The notes: a model not told the origin generated them from the letters alone. Positions 21,985 through 31,908 are shown, counted from the stretch's first letter. The stretch is 64,000 nt of DNA from Mycolicibacterium insubricum (GCF_010731615.1 NZ_AP022618.1:3596001-3660000), one strand, 5' to 3'. Translations and numbers: made by a program.

Positions 21985-22646
21985 GGCTTGTCCGCCCGGA
22001 TGACCACCAGACGCTCGGTGCGGCGGCCCGGCGCCAGTCGCCCCGCGGACTGCAGCCCGTCCGCCACGGAGAACAACACCGGACCGAAGGGGATGGTATG
22101 TGCAGCAACAATTTTCGCCTGGAGACCGGCGTCGCGGAGCCTTCCCAGTGAATCGTCAATACCGGCGTACTCGGACTGGACGACGAGCAACGTCCCCCCG
22201 TCGCTCAGCATCTCCGGCGCGGCCGCGCACAGCGGGTCGAGAACCCGTCGGCCGTCCTCACCGCCGTCCCAGGCCTGCCGCGGGCCCGCCCAAGCGGGCG
22301 GCGCCGGTTCATCCGCCTCGGCCGTGACGGGCACATACGGCGGGTTGCACAGCACCACGTCGAAGGGGTCGCATTCCAGTGCGCGGGTCCACGAGCCGAG
22401 TCGCACCGTCACTTCGGCACCGTCGGCGGCGATATTCGCGCGGGCACATCGCACGGCGCTCGCCGAAATGTCGAAAGCCGTCACCGATTCCGCACCCATT
22501 CCGGCGGCGGCCAGCGCCACCACCCCGGTGCCGGTCCCGAGGTCGGCGACCCGCCGCCCGTTCATGTCTCCCATCGCAGAAAGCGCGTCGATGAGCAGGT
22601 GTGAATCCTGCTGCGGCCGGTAGACACCGGCGAAGGCGGTGGTCAT
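21981..22646 (-). CDS. HemK/MTQ2-like class I methyltransferase
   Basis: This 221-residue S-adenosylmethionine-dependent methyltransferase has motif I VADLGTGTGVVALAAAGMGA, the acidic residue FDISASAV, and the catalytic NPPY motif in VVLCNPPYVPV, typical of enzymes that methylate Gln or N6-adenine (release factor type). Start ATG 22646 follows GAGAGGACCC. A SigF promoter stands 28 bases upstream (22674-22699). It is coupled to the CDGSH gene. It is shorter than PrmC (about 280 aa) because it lacks the N-terminal helical domain, so it is an MTQ2-like enzyme, target unknown. Confidence 0.82.
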   Translation of the reverse strand: MTTAFAGVYRPQQDSHLLIDALSAMGDMNGRRVADLGTGTGVVALAAAGMGAESVTAFDISASAVRCARANIAADGAEVTVRLGSWTRALECDPFDVVLCNPPYVPVTAEADEPAPPAWAGPRQAWDGGEDGRRVLDPLCAAAPEMLSDGGTLLVVQSEYAGIDDSLGRLRDAGLQAKIVAAHTIPFGPVLFSVADGLQSAGRLAPGRRTERLVVIRADKP

Positions 22647-22673
22647 CTGGGTCCTCTCGGTCGATGACCCTCT

Positions 22674-22699
22674 GTACCCGCCGGCGCGCAACGGTAAAC
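22674..22699 (-). promoter_or_regulatory. SigF-type promoter GTTT-N16-GGGTAC
   Basis: On the minus strand GTTT (22699-22696), 16 bases, GGGTAC (22679-22674). It faces the methyltransferase-CDGSH operon. This is the third good match within 2.5 kb. Confidence 0.85.
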
Positions 22700-22711
22700 A
22701 TCGCCCGGCCG

Positions 22712-23398
22712 CTACCGTTGGCCGGCGACCCGCCGATGCGCGGTGAGCAGCAGGCGGTCGAAGACGACCCGGGACGGCAGCGTCTCGCTGTAGTCCAGGC
22801 TCGCGAAGTCCGCGACGATCTGTTCGGCCAGTGGCCGCAGCTTGGTGTTGGTCTCCTGCGACCGCCACCGCAGCAGGTCGAAGGCCGCCTCGGCGTCTAT
22901 CCCGTAGACCACCATCAACATGCCCTTGGCCTGTTCGATGATGCCGCGGTTCTCGGCGATCTCCGCGACGGCATCGCTGACCACCTGCTGGTGGACATCG
23001 GAGATGGCCGGTGTCACTTCGACGTAGAAGCCCTGGGTGCCCACGACGGCGCCGTCGTCGTCGAACAGTTGGTCCCCGACCACCACCACGTGATGGACGA
23101 CGCCGGCCGTGTCGATGATGCGGTGCCGGGTGCTGAACGCCGCCCCCGTGCGTCGCATCGCCTCCAGCGTCGAGGCCACTTGGCGACGGTCCGCGGGGTG
23201 CTTGTGCGAGAGCACCAGCTCGGTGGTGGGTTTGGCCGTGCCGGGGGCGTAGCCGTGCATGCGTTCCACCTGCGGTGACCACTCCCAGCGTTCGCCGTTG
23301 AGCAAAAACCGGAACCACCCGACACGAAGCGGCTCGCCGCCGGCCAGAGCGTGCTCGACCGGGGATTGCGGGCCGGGCCCTATCGCGTCGTCCGCCAT
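22712..23398 (-). CDS. PAS-ANTAR RNA-binding regulator
   Basis: This 228-residue protein has an N-terminal PAS fold at residues 25-135 (WFRFLLNGERWEWSPQVERM, then FSTRHRIIDTAGVVHHVVVV) and a C-terminal ANTAR three-helix domain (NRGIIEQAKGMLMVVYGIDA, FDLLRWRSQETNTKLRPLAE). ANTAR proteins bind paired RNA hairpins and prevent early transcription stop. The ligand of the PAS domain and the RNA target are unknown. The gene lies 66 bases upstream of the methyltransferase gene on the same strand, but that gene has its own SigF promoter. Confidence 0.88.
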   Translation of the reverse strand: MADDAIGPGPQSPVEHALAGGEPLRVGWFRFLLNGERWEWSPQVERMHGYAPGTAKPTTELVLSHKHPADRRQVASTLEAMRRTGAAFSTRHRIIDTAGVVHHVVVVGDQLFDDDGAVVGTQGFYVEVTPAISDVHQQVVSDAVAEIAENRGIIEQAKGMLMVVYGIDAEAAFDLLRWRSQETNTKLRPLAEQIVADFASLDYSETLPSRVVFDRLLLTAHRRVAGQR

Positions 23399-23550
23399 GG
23401 TTGCCCCGTGGCCCTCCCCCTCGACCGCGGTCGGAGCGTTGTGCCCGACACCCGAACCTGCAGCCTACGACAGTTTCGGACGTCGCCTATTTACTAGGAC
23501 GCACGGTCTCGGTAAAGTCGAGTTACGGACTCCGCTACCGCAAGGAGGCA

Positions 23551-24552
23551 ATGATGCCGCCGGTCTCGGCACCTGCGACCACCCACGACCCCGATTACGA
23601 CGCGCTGCTGGCAGTGCTGTCCGCCGGGTCGGTACGGCGCAACTTCAACCCGTACGACGACATCGACTGGGACGCGCCGCACATGGCGATGTCCGCCGAC
23701 GATCCCCGCTGGGTGCTGTCGAAGACGGTGGACTCCCTGGGAGCCACCGCCTGGTACCAGAGCCAACCGCTGGAGCGCCAAATCGCGATCGGCCGCTGGC
23801 GCACCATCAACACCGTCAAGGTGGGGGCGGCGTTCGAGAGCATTCTGATCCGCGGCCTGATGGCCTTCATCATGGGCCTGCCGAACAACTCCCCGGAGTT
23901 CCGCTACGCACTGCACGAGATGACCGAGGAGTGCAACCACATCCAGATGTTCCAGGAGCTGGTCAACCGATCCGGGGCCGACGTACCGGGCATGAGCCCG
24001 TTGTTCCGCCGCATGGCCCCCTTCATCGGTCTGGTCGGCCACATCTCACCTTCGGCGTTCATGGCCGGGATCCTGGCCGGCGAAGAGCCCATCGACCATT
24101 TCCAGAAGGCCCTGATCCGCGAGGGTGCCGATATCCCGCCGGCGGTGCTGCGCACCATGCAGATCCACATCGCCGAGGAAGCCCGGCACATCTCCTGGGC
24201 GAACGAGTTCCTCAAGACCCACTGGTCGCAGCGCTCCTGGCGCTTCCGCGCCTTCGCCACCGTCGCGTTCCCGGTGTTGCTGCGCTACCTGGCCTTCGAG
24301 ATCATGACGCCGCAGAAGAAGGCCTTCATGGCCGAATTCGACATTCCCCAGTCGGTGTTCCGGGAGGCCTTCTGGCGCGGGCCGCGGGCTCGCCAGATCA
24401 TGGCCGGGTACTTCCCCGAGATGCGGGCGCTGGCAGGCGAACTCGGGTTGATGAACCGCGTCGGACGCCGGATCTGGAAGCTCTGTCGCATCGACGGCGA
24501 TGCCGCGCGCTATCGCAGCGCACCGGATCGCGAAGCGATTGCGATCTCCTGA
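23551..24552 (+). CDS. AurF-like diiron oxygenase
   Basis: This 333-residue enzyme of the p-aminobenzoate N-oxygenase (AurF) family has two canonical iron-binding EExxH motifs: EMTEECNHIQMF and IAEEARHISWAN. A further Glu lies in AAFESILIRGL. Family members oxidise amines with a dinuclear iron site. AAGGAGG at 23542-23548 allows ATG 23551 or 23554; the second has better spacing. The stop overlaps the next start by one base (TGATG), so it is coupled to the FprB-like reductase gene, the same pairing as Rv0885-fprB. The substrate is unknown. Confidence 0.88.
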   Translation: MMPPVSAPATTHDPDYDALLAVLSAGSVRRNFNPYDDIDWDAPHMAMSADDPRWVLSKTVDSLGATAWYQSQPLERQIAIGRWRTINTVKVGAAFESILIRGLMAFIMGLPNNSPEFRYALHEMTEECNHIQMFQELVNRSGADVPGMSPLFRRMAPFIGLVGHISPSAFMAGILAGEEPIDHFQKALIREGADIPPAVLRTMQIHIAEEARHISWANEFLKTHWSQRSWRFRAFATVAFPVLLRYLAFEIMTPQKKAFMAEFDIPQSVFREAFWRGPRARQIMAGYFPEMRALAGELGLMNRVGRRIWKLCRIDGDAARYRSAPDREAIAIS

Positions 24553-25976
24553 TGCCCCACGTCATCACGCAGTCCTGTTGCAGCGACGCGTCCTGTGTCT
24601 ATGCCTGCCCGGTCAACTGCATCCACCCCACGCCGGACGAGCCGGATTTCCACACCGCGGAGATGCTCTACATCGATCCGCAGGAGTGCGTGGACTGCGG
24701 CGCCTGCGTCACCGCCTGTCCGGTCGATGCCATCCGGTTCGACGGATCGCTGGCTCCGAACGAAACGCTGTTCGCCGAGCTGAACGCGGACTTCTACCGC
24801 GACGGCCGCGACCGGCCGCTACTCGCTCCGCCGGTGCCGGCGCTGCGGGTCCGCCGCGGTCAGGACCTGCGGGTCGCCATCGTCGGGTCCGGACCCGCCG
24901 CGATGTACGCCGCCGACGAGATCCTGACCATTCCCGGTGCGCGAGTGCGGATCTACGAGCGGCTGCAGACACCGTTCGGTCTGGCGCGCTTCGGCGTCGC
25001 ACCGGACCATCAGCGGACCCGCGGTGTGCTGCGTCAGTTCGATCGCATCCTGGCCGATCCGCGGGTGGAACTGGTGCTGGGCACCGAGGTCGGAATGACC
25101 ATCACGCACGACGATCTGCTGGCGTCCCACCACGGCGTCATCTACGCGGTGGGCGCATCGGCGGATCGCGCGCTCGACATCCCGGGCGCCGACCTGGCCG
25201 GTGTGACCTCGGCGACGCAGTTCGTCGCCTGGTACAACGGCCATCCGGATTTCGCCGACCGTCGATTCGATCTGTCGGGATCCCGGGCGATCGTCATCGG
25301 CAACGGCAACGTCGCCCTCGACGTCGCCCGCATCCTCACCATGGACCCGGACCTGCTGGCGGACACCGACATTGCGCCCTACGCACTGGATGCGTTGCGC
25401 GACAGCCGAATCGAAGAAGTCACCGTCGTCGGGCGACGCGGGCTCGAACAGGCCGCGTTCACCGTCCCCGAACTGATCGGCCTGTGCGCCACCCCCGGCG
25501 TCGACGTCGTCGTCGCCGAGGAGCAGCTGGGGATTCTGCCCGCCGACGACGCCCGCGCGGTTGCGCTGCGCGGCGCCTCTCGGCGCGACGGCAACCGCCG
25601 GGTGGTGTTGGACTTCCTGCTCTCACCGACCGCTCTCTCCGGCACGGAGTCAGTGCGCACGATGGAATTCGTCCACAACGAGCTGATTCCGGCGGCGGAC
25701 GGATCGATGCGGGTCAAGGCGACGGGCGAGGGTCACACCAAGGAGGCCGGGCTGGTGCTGACGTCGATCGGCTACCGCGGCCGGCCGGTGCCCGGGTTGC
25801 CGTTCGACGAGGCGACGGCCACGGTCCCCAACGACGCGGGCCGGGTCATCGGTGCGCGCCGCGCATACGTGACCGGCTGGATCAAGCGCAGAGCACGCGG
25901 CTTCATCGGGACGAACAAGTATTGCGCGCAGGAGACCGTCCGCTCCCTGATCGACGACTACAACTCGACCGGCTGA
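24552..25976 (+). CDS. fprB: ferredoxin-NADP+ reductase with N-terminal ferredoxin domain, FprB-like
   Basis: This 474-residue protein couples NADPH to iron-sulfur electron transfer. The N-terminal ferredoxin part carries two cluster motifs (CCSDASCVYACPVNCI and CVDCGACVTACPVDAI). The FAD site is VAIVGSGPAAMYAADE (about 112-127) and the NADP site is AIVIGNGNVALDVARIL. The C-terminal GWIKRRARGFIGTNK is typical of the adrenodoxin-reductase family. M. tuberculosis FprB is about 100 residues longer at its C-terminus; this protein stops soon after the conserved GTNK region. It presumably feeds electrons to the AurF-like oxygenase encoded just before it. Confidence 0.88.
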   Translation: MPHVITQSCCSDASCVYACPVNCIHPTPDEPDFHTAEMLYIDPQECVDCGACVTACPVDAIRFDGSLAPNETLFAELNADFYRDGRDRPLLAPPVPALRVRRGQDLRVAIVGSGPAAMYAADEILTIPGARVRIYERLQTPFGLARFGVAPDHQRTRGVLRQFDRILADPRVELVLGTEVGMTITHDDLLASHHGVIYAVGASADRALDIPGADLAGVTSATQFVAWYNGHPDFADRRFDLSGSRAIVIGNGNVALDVARILTMDPDLLADTDIAPYALDALRDSRIEEVTVVGRRGLEQAAFTVPELIGLCATPGVDVVVAEEQLGILPADDARAVALRGASRRDGNRRVVLDFLLSPTALSGTESVRTMEFVHNELIPAADGSMRVKATGEGHTKEAGLVLTSIGYRGRPVPGLPFDEATATVPNDAGRVIGARRAYVTGWIKRRARGFIGTNKYCAQETVRSLIDDYNSTG

Positions 25977-26749
25977 GACGACAACGGGTCCGGCCCGCCG
26001 GCCCGGGTGGTCAACGCAGCGATCATCGAGGCGAACGGCTCGTCCGGGGCGATCTCGACACCGGCGGCCCGCGCCGCCCCGTCCAGCACATACCAGGCGT
26101 AGTCGGCCAGGTCGGCGACGATGTCCTCGCGCGAGCATTCCGGTGCCGCACCGCGGATCCAGGCCGACAGGGTGGCCTCCACCATGGTCACCACGGCGAA
26201 CGGCACGGACCGGAAGGGTGCGTCGTCGGCGTGTAGTACCTGCGCCACCGAGGCGATGATGCCCTCGGCGTGCGCGGCGATCCGCTGCTTGAACTGGCTC
26301 AACGCATCCAGCGAGCCGTCGCTTTCGAAAATCGGTCCGCGCCGCACGAACTCGTCGAGCCGCGAGTGGTCGCGCATCCAGTCGGCAACGGCGGCGACGG
26401 TGCGACGCAGGATCTCCCGCAGCGAGCCGTCGGAGAGGTCGAGGTTGTCTTCCAACACGGCCGCGAACTCGGTGAAGATCAGCGACCGCATCCGCCGTTC
26501 GAGTTCGTCCTTGCTGCCGAACTGGCGGTACACCACGGATTTCGCCAGGCCGGCGCGGCGCGCGACCTCGCGCATCGCCAGATCCGCATCCGCCGGGCCC
26601 TCCTCGAGCAGCGCGATCGCCGCCCGCACGATCTGACCGCGCCGCTCGCTGTTGTGCTGCTCCCAGCGCGCCTCATAACCGCTGACGGCGGCGGCTTCCG
26701 GTGCGATCGACACGGTGTCCAGGGTACTCAACGGGTACGGTTTGCCCAT
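25958..26749 (-). CDS. TetR-family regulator
   Basis: This 263-residue repressor-type protein has a DNA-binding part (RAAIALLEEGPADADLAMRE, VARRAGLAKSVVYRQFGSKD) at residues 45-90 and a larger helical ligand domain after it. I chose ATG 26749; GTG near 26713 is an alternative that shortens the unstructured N-terminus. Its 3' end overlaps fprB by 19 bases on the opposite strand, and it is divergent from the DUF808 gene with only 12 bases between the starts, so the promoters must overlap the genes. The ligand is unknown. Confidence 0.85.
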   Translation of the reverse strand: MGKPYPLSTLDTVSIAPEAAAVSGYEARWEQHNSERRGQIVRAAIALLEEGPADADLAMREVARRAGLAKSVVYRQFGSKDELERRMRSLIFTEFAAVLEDNLDLSDGSLREILRRTVAAVADWMRDHSRLDEFVRRGPIFESDGSLDALSQFKQRIAAHAEGIIASVAQVLHADDAPFRSVPFAVVTMVEATLSAWIRGAAPECSREDIVADLADYAWYVLDGAARAAGVEIAPDEPFASMIAALTTRAGGPDPLSSQPVEL

Positions 26750-26761
26750 GGTGAGTCGGCG

Positions 26762-27706
26762 ATGAGCGCGGGACTGTTCGCCCTGCTCGACGACGTCGCC
26801 GCGCTGGCGAAGCTGGCTGCGGCGTCCGTCGACGACCTCGGCGCGGCGACCGGGCGCGCCGCGGCCAAGACCGCCGGCGTGGTCGTCGACGACGCCGCAG
26901 TCACCCCGCAGTACGTGCACGGCGTCGCGGCGGAGCGGGAACTGCCGATGGTCAAGCGCATCGCCATCGGATCGTTGCGCAACAAGTTGCTGATCATCCT
27001 GCCGCTGGCGCTGCTGCTCAGCCAGTTCGCGCCGTGGGCACTCACCCCGATCCTGATGGTCGGAGCGACGTTCCTGTGTTACGAGGGCGCCGAGAAGGTG
27101 TGGGGCCGGCTGCTCGGACACAGCGAGCACGCTCCGGTGGCCGCCGGTACCGGCGCCGACGCGGAATCCACCACGGTCTCGGCGGCCATCCGCACCGACC
27201 TCATCCTATCCGCCGAGATCATGGTCATCGCCCTCTACGAGGTCGCCGAGCAATCGTTTTGGCCGCGGCTGATGATCCTGGTGATCGTTGCGATCGTGAT
27301 GACCATCGCGGTGTACGGCACCGTCGGGGTGATCGTCAAAATGGACGACGTCGGATTGCGTTTGGCGCAAGGTGATTCGGCCCCGGTGCGGCGGTTCGGC
27401 CGGGCCCTGGTGTCGGCCATGCCGAAGGTGATGGCCACGCTGTCGATCGTCGGAGTGGTCGCGATGCTCTGGGTCGGCGGCCACATCCTGCTCACCGGCA
27501 CCGACACCCTCGGCTGGCACCCGATCTACGCCTTCGTCCACCACCTCCAGGAGTCCGTGGCGCACGCCACCGGCGCGGCTGGACCCGCGTTGGGCTTCCT
27601 GACCAACACTGCGGCGTCGGCGGTGATCGGGCTGGTGGTCGGAACCGTGGTGTTCGGCGTCATCAGCCTGCTGCCGTGGTCCCGGGACTCACACGACGCG
27701 GAGTAG
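26762..27706 (+). CDS. DUF808 inner-membrane protein (YedI-like)
   Basis: This 314-residue membrane protein starts [20 protein letters not shown], the signature opening of DUF808. The stretch [20 protein letters not shown] and the segment [20 protein letters not shown] are also family-like. About five to six membrane segments are visible. The function of the family is not established. The gene has no obvious partner: a TetR gene is divergent and an enoyl-CoA hydratase gene follows 11 bases downstream. Confidence 0.88.
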   Translation: MSAGLFALLDDVAALAKLAAASVDDLGAATGRAAAKTAGVVVDDAAVTPQYVHGVAAERELPMVKRIAIGSLRNKLLIILPLALLLSQFAPWALTPILMVGATFLCYEGAEKVWGRLLGHSEHAPVAAGTGADAESTTVSAAIRTDLILSAEIMVIALYEVAEQSFWPRLMILVIVAIVMTIAVYGTVGVIVKMDDVGLRLAQGDSAPVRRFGRALVSAMPKVMATLSIVGVVAMLWVGGHILLTGTDTLGWHPIYAFVHHLQESVAHATGAAGPALGFLTNTAASAVIGLVVGTVVFGVISLLPWSRDSHDAE

Positions 27707-27717
27707 CGTGGCCAGCC

Positions 27718-28491
27718 ATGAGCGCAGACCTGGTGCTGATGGAGCTGACCGAACCGTCGGAGTCCGGCGGGCGGACGGCCGTCATCACGGTGAACGACCC
27801 CGATCGCCGCAACGCCGTCACCGACGCGATGTCCGCCCAGCTGCGGACGGCGGTGGACGCCGCGGAGGCCGACCCCAGCGTGCACGCCGTCGTCGTCACC
27901 GGCGCCGGGAAGGCGTTCTGCGCGGGCGCGGACCTGTCGGCACTCGGTGCGGCGGCCGAAGAGGGACTGCTGCGGATCTACGACGGGTTCATGGCGATCG
28001 CCGGGTGCTCACTGCCGACCATCGCCGCGGTCAACGGCGCCGCCGTCGGCGCCGGGCTCAACCTGGCCCTGGCCGCCGACGTCCGGATCGCCGGGCCGCA
28101 CGCTGTGTTCGACGCCCGGTTCCAGAAACTGGGCATCCACCCCGGCGGCGGCGCGACGTGGATGCTGCAGCGCGCGGTCGGCCCGCAGGTCGCCCGGGCG
28201 GCGCTGCTGTTCGGCATGCGGCTGGGCGCCGAGGACGCCGTCCGGCACGGCCTGGCCCTGTCTCTGGCCGAGGACCCGCTGGCTGCGGCCCTGGAGATGA
28301 CCGAAGGTCCGGCGAACGCGCCGCGGGAAGTGGTGCTGGCCACCAAGGCCAGCATGCGGGCCACCTGCCACCCAGGCGAGCAGGACACCGAGGTGCACGA
28401 GTCGGCGATGCGCATCGAGTTGGGCCCGCAGGCCGCCTCCATCCGGTCCCCGGAGTTCCAGGAGCGGCTGCGCTGGGCGATGAAGCACTGA
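27718..28491 (+). CDS. echA14: enoyl-CoA hydratase/isomerase, EchA14-like
   Basis: This crotonase-fold enzyme of 257 residues has the oxyanion-hole stretches [13 protein letters not shown] and [20 protein letters not shown] and the substrate-binding [14 protein letters not shown]. Where active hydratases have two Glu, this protein has Gly/His-rich positions (GIHPGGG), as in several isomerase-like mycobacterial paralogs. It acts in the cytoplasm, on acyl-CoA. It is close in sequence to EchA14 as I remember it, and gene order around it agrees. It is convergent with the bkd operon. Confidence 0.85.
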   Translation: MSADLVLMELTEPSESGGRTAVITVNDPDRRNAVTDAMSAQLRTAVDAAEADPSVHAVVVTGAGKAFCAGADLSALGAAAEEGLLRIYDGFMAIAGCSLPTIAAVNGAAVGAGLNLALAADVRIAGPHAVFDARFQKLGIHPGGGATWMLQRAVGPQVARAALLFGMRLGAEDAVRHGLALSLAEDPLAAALEMTEGPANAPREVVLATKASMRATCHPGEQDTEVHESAMRIELGPQAASIRSPEFQERLRWAMKH

Positions 28492-28511
28492 ACCGTCAGG
28501 ATTGTCGCGGG

Positions 28512-29639
28512 TCAGAGCTCCGCGAGCGCGAGGTCGGGTTCCTCGATCAGCTCGCGTAGTGCCACCAGGAACGCCGCAACCTGCGCGCCGTCGGCGACCC
28601 GGTGATCGAATGCGCAGGTCAACCGCATGGTGGACCGTACGGCCAAGGCTCCGTCGACGACGACGGCCCGCGGCCGGATCGCCCCCATCCCCAGGATCGC
28701 CGCCTCCGGGTGGTTGATCACCGGGACACCGTCATCGAGGCCCAGCGGACCGAAGTTCGACACGGTGAACGTCGAGCCGGTCAGGTCGGCCGGCGCGATC
28801 CGGCCGGCGCGGGCGGCGTCGACGAGGCCGGTCACCACCGCCGCAAGTTCCCGGGTGGTCCGGGTCTGGGCGTCGCGCACCACCGGAACCAGCAGCCCGC
28901 GTGACGTGGCAACGCCGAAGCCCAGGTGCACGTGGCGGTGCAGCTGCACGCGGGGGCCGTCGGGACCGTCCACCCAGCGCCCGTTGAGGATCCGGTGGCT
29001 GCCCAGGGCCAGCACCAGCAGCCGCAGCACCAGCACGAACGGGCTGATCTGCAATCGCTCTTGCAGTGCCAGCAGCCGGGTGCAGTCCACGTCGACGCCG
29101 GCGTGCGCGTCGGGGATCTCCCGGCGCGAAGTGGCCATCCGGGTGGCCATCTCGGCCTGGACCCCGCGCACCGCAGTGCTGTCGTTCTCCGCGTCCCCGG
29201 CGGTTGCGCCGGCCGTGGCCAGTACCGCCTCCCGGGTGATGATGCCGTTTTCTGCGGGGGCTACGGCGTTCAAGTCAACCTGCAGTTCGGCGGCCAGCTT
29301 GCGGACCGACGGCCGGGTGCGTGGGCGCTGAGACTGCGGTGGGCGACGACTCCGGTCGGCCTCGGCGTCGGTGCCGTAGCCGACCAGTACCCCGCCGCTG
29401 GAGGGAGCGGGATCGAAGCGCACCAGGATCGCACCGACCGGCAGCACGTCACCCTCGGCCCCGCCGAGTTCGACGACTCGACCGGCGACCGGGCTGGGGA
29501 TCTCGACGGCGGCCTTGGCGGTCTCCACCGTGCACAGCACCTGGTTGAGTTCCACCTGGTCGCCGACGGCCACCTGCCACTGCGACACCGTGGCGTCTTC
29601 CAGCCCTTCGCCGAGGTCGGGAACCGCGAAGTCGATCAC
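28512..29639 (-). CDS. bkdC: branched-chain keto-acid dehydrogenase E2 (dihydrolipoyl acyltransferase)
   Basis: The core subunit of a 2-oxo-acid dehydrogenase complex has 375 residues from GTG 29639. The lipoyl domain (residues 1-80) has Lys42 in [13 protein letters not shown]. The peripheral subunit-binding domain follows ([20 protein letters not shown]). The catalytic acyltransferase domain ends in [17 protein letters not shown], which carries the HxxxDG active site. The start overlaps the E1-beta stop as GTGA. It transfers the acyl group formed from branched-chain keto acids to CoA. The E3 subunit is not encoded nearby. Confidence 0.93.
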   Translation of the reverse strand: MIDFAVPDLGEGLEDATVSQWQVAVGDQVELNQVLCTVETAKAAVEIPSPVAGRVVELGGAEGDVLPVGAILVRFDPAPSSGGVLVGYGTDAEADRSRRPPQSQRPRTRPSVRKLAAELQVDLNAVAPAENGIITREAVLATAGATAGDAENDSTAVRGVQAEMATRMATSRREIPDAHAGVDVDCTRLLALQERLQISPFVLVLRLLVLALGSHRILNGRWVDGPDGPRVQLHRHVHLGFGVATSRGLLVPVVRDAQTRTTRELAAVVTGLVDAARAGRIAPADLTGSTFTVSNFGPLGLDDGVPVINHPEAAILGMGAIRPRAVVVDGALAVRSTMRLTCAFDHRVADGAQVAAFLVALRELIEEPDLALAEL

Positions 29640-30664
29640 GGTGCGTCCAGGGCGCGCTCGACGCAGTCCAGCAGCCGGTCCACACCGGGCAGCCAGAGTT
29701 TCTCCAGCCGGGCGGGTGGGTAGGGCGTGTCGAATCCGGTGGCGCGCAGCACGGGAGCCTCCAGGTCGTAGAACAGCTCCTCGGCGACTCGCGCTGCCAG
29801 CTCCGCGCCGAATCCCAGGGTCCGGGGCCCCTCGTGCATGATCACGCAGCGCCCGGTGCGGCGTACGGATTCGGCGACGGTGTCGAAGTCCAGCGGGCTC
29901 AATGACCGCAGGTCGACGACCTCCAGGCTCCAATCATGTTCGGCTTCGGCCGATTCGGCTGCCGCGCAGGCGGTCGCCACCAGGCCGCCGTAGGTGACGA
30001 CGGTGACGTCGGTGCCCGTCCGGGCGATCGCCGCGCGGCCGATCGGCGGGCCCGGCCGGGTGGTGTCGACGACGCCGCGGCTCCAGTACCGGCGTTTGGG
30101 TTCCAAGAAGATCACCGGGTCCGGGCAGTCGATGGCGTGGCGCAGCAGCCAGTAGGCGTCCGAGGGGTTCGACGGCGCCACCACCTTCAGGCCCGCGGTG
30201 TGTACCCAGTAGGTTTCGGTGGATTCCGAATGATGTTCGACCGCACCGATTCCGCCGAACGACGGGATGCGGATCGTCACCGGCAGTTCGATGTCGCCGC
30301 GGGTGCGCATGCGGTATTTCGCGAGGTGACTGACGATCTGGTCGACGGCCGGGTAGGCGAAGCCGTCGAACTGGATCTCCGGGACCGGTAGGAGGCCGCG
30401 GATGGCCAGCCCAATGGCAATACCGACGATGCCGGACTCGGCCAGCGGGGTGTCGAAACAACGAGTGTCACCGAAGGTTTCGGCCAGACCCTGGGTCACC
30501 CGGAACACTCCGCCGAGGCGGGCGACGTCTTCGCCGAACACCAGCACCCGTTCATCGGCGGCCATCGCGTCGTGCAGCGCGCGATTGATCGCCGCCGACA
30601 GGGCGATCTCGGGCTCGGTGTGCAACCGGGTGAGCAGCGGTGGCCGCTCGTCGATCTGGGTCAT
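29636..30664 (-). CDS. bkdB: branched-chain keto-acid dehydrogenase E1 beta
   Basis: This 342-residue beta subunit of the thiamine-diphosphate decarboxylase has [18 protein letters not shown] (with the Glu of the ThDP site), [35 protein letters not shown] and [14 protein letters not shown]. It pairs with the E1-alpha subunit encoded just before it (ATGA overlap at 30661-30664). It is complete and of standard length. The heterotetramer decarboxylates 2-oxo acids derived from Leu, Ile and Val. Confidence 0.94.
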   Translation of the reverse strand: MTQIDERPPLLTRLHTEPEIALSAAINRALHDAMAADERVLVFGEDVARLGGVFRVTQGLAETFGDTRCFDTPLAESGIVGIAIGLAIRGLLPVPEIQFDGFAYPAVDQIVSHLAKYRMRTRGDIELPVTIRIPSFGGIGAVEHHSESTETYWVHTAGLKVVAPSNPSDAYWLLRHAIDCPDPVIFLEPKRRYWSRGVVDTTRPGPPIGRAAIARTGTDVTVVTYGGLVATACAAAESAEAEHDWSLEVVDLRSLSPLDFDTVAESVRRTGRCVIMHEGPRTLGFGAELAARVAEELFYDLEAPVLRATGFDTPYPPARLEKLWLPGVDRLLDCVERALDAP

Positions 30665-31740
30665 TGTCCGGCCCCCCTCGCCAATTCGGTGCGCAGCTGG
30701 TCGCGCTGGGCGGCCAGCTCCGGGGTGATGTCGTGATAGACGGAGTCGAACAGTTCGCCGGGGTCCGGGTCGGGTGCGCCGACGGTGGTGTTGCGCGCCT
30801 CGGCGGACAATCGGGTTGCGTGGGCCTCGGCGCGTTCGGCCAGCCGCGGTGTCCACACGCCGGTGTGCTCCAGGTAGCGACGGTAGCGCTCGATCGGGTC
30901 CAGGTCGGCCCAGCGGGCGAGCTCGGCCGGATTGCGGTAGCGCGCCGGGTCGTCGGAGGTGGTGTGCGGGCCCATCCGGTAGGTCAGCGCTTCGATGAGC
31001 ACCGGGCCGCCCCCGCCGCGCACCTGCGCGGCGGCGGAGTCCATCACCGCGTAGCAGGCCAGCACGTCGTTGCCGTCGACCTGGATGCCGGGCATGCCGT
31101 AGCCGGCGGCCCGGGCGGCGATGCTGCCACCGGCGACCTGCTGCTGCACCGGCACGGAGATCGCCCAGTGGTTGTTCTGGACGAAGAACACGCACGGGGC
31201 GCCGAAGACGGCGGCCATATTCAGGGCTTCGTGCACATCGCCCTCGCTGGTCGCGCCGTCACCGAGGAACCCGACGGTCACCGAGTCCTCCCCGAGCCGC
31301 TGCGCGGCCATCGCGGCGCCGACGGCGTGCAGCTGCTGGGTGCCGATCGGGATGGAAATCGGGGCGCAGTGCCGGGCGGTGAATCCCAGTCCGCCGTGCC
31401 AGGATCCGCGCCAGACGGCTCCCATCTGCGCGACTGTGATGCCCCGCACCAGGAATACGCCGAGCTCACGGTACTGCGGAAACAACCAGTCGGTCTTGCG
31501 CAACGCGGCCGTCGCACCGATCTGGGCGGCCTCCTGACCGCGGCAAGAGGCGTAGAGGGCCAACTCGCCCTGGCGCTGCAGGTTGGTGAACTCGTCGTCG
31601 ACGGCGCGGGTCGCGACCATCATCTCGTAGAGCCAGGACAGGGTTTCCGGCGGCAGGTCGCGACGGTATCGCCGCTCGGCGGTGGGCGCACCGTCGGGCG
31701 CGACGAGTTGCACGGGCTCGAGAGCCACCGCGTCAGCCAT
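30661..31740 (-). CDS. bkdA: branched-chain keto-acid dehydrogenase E1 alpha
   Basis: This 359-residue alpha subunit has the ThDP/Mg2+ motif GDGATSEGDVHEALNMAAVF ending in VQNN, and earlier YASCRGQEAAQIGATAALRK and FPQYRELGVFLVRGI. HTTSDDPARYRNP is the phosphorylation-loop-like region of this family. AGGAGG lies just before ATG 31740. It is the first gene of the bkdABC operon. The gap to citE upstream is 168 bases and holds a small inverted repeat but no gene. Confidence 0.94.
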   Translation of the reverse strand: MADAVALEPVQLVAPDGAPTAERRYRRDLPPETLSWLYEMMVATRAVDDEFTNLQRQGELALYASCRGQEAAQIGATAALRKTDWLFPQYRELGVFLVRGITVAQMGAVWRGSWHGGLGFTARHCAPISIPIGTQQLHAVGAAMAAQRLGEDSVTVGFLGDGATSEGDVHEALNMAAVFGAPCVFFVQNNHWAISVPVQQQVAGGSIAARAAGYGMPGIQVDGNDVLACYAVMDSAAAQVRGGGGPVLIEALTYRMGPHTTSDDPARYRNPAELARWADLDPIERYRRYLEHTGVWTPRLAERAEAHATRLSAEARNTTVGAPDPDPGELFDSVYHDITPELAAQRDQLRTELARGAGQ

Positions 31741-31908
31741 ACCGCCTCCTGGTCCGGCGACGGCAGGTCACACCGTCGATCCGCGAGGTCTCAGTGGGTG
31801 GGCGTCAGCGGGAGGATCGCTCTGCTCGACGCCGTCACTGGGGCACTTCCCAGTATGCGCCCGACCGGGGGTCGGTGCCGGGATGCGGCGGTGACGTTTC
31901 GGGCTCGG

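Noticed and set aside
31741..31908. Small inverted repeat and open frames between bkdA and citE
   Set aside because: The stem (ACTGGG/CCCAGT) is too short for a confident terminator and no coding frame is convincing.
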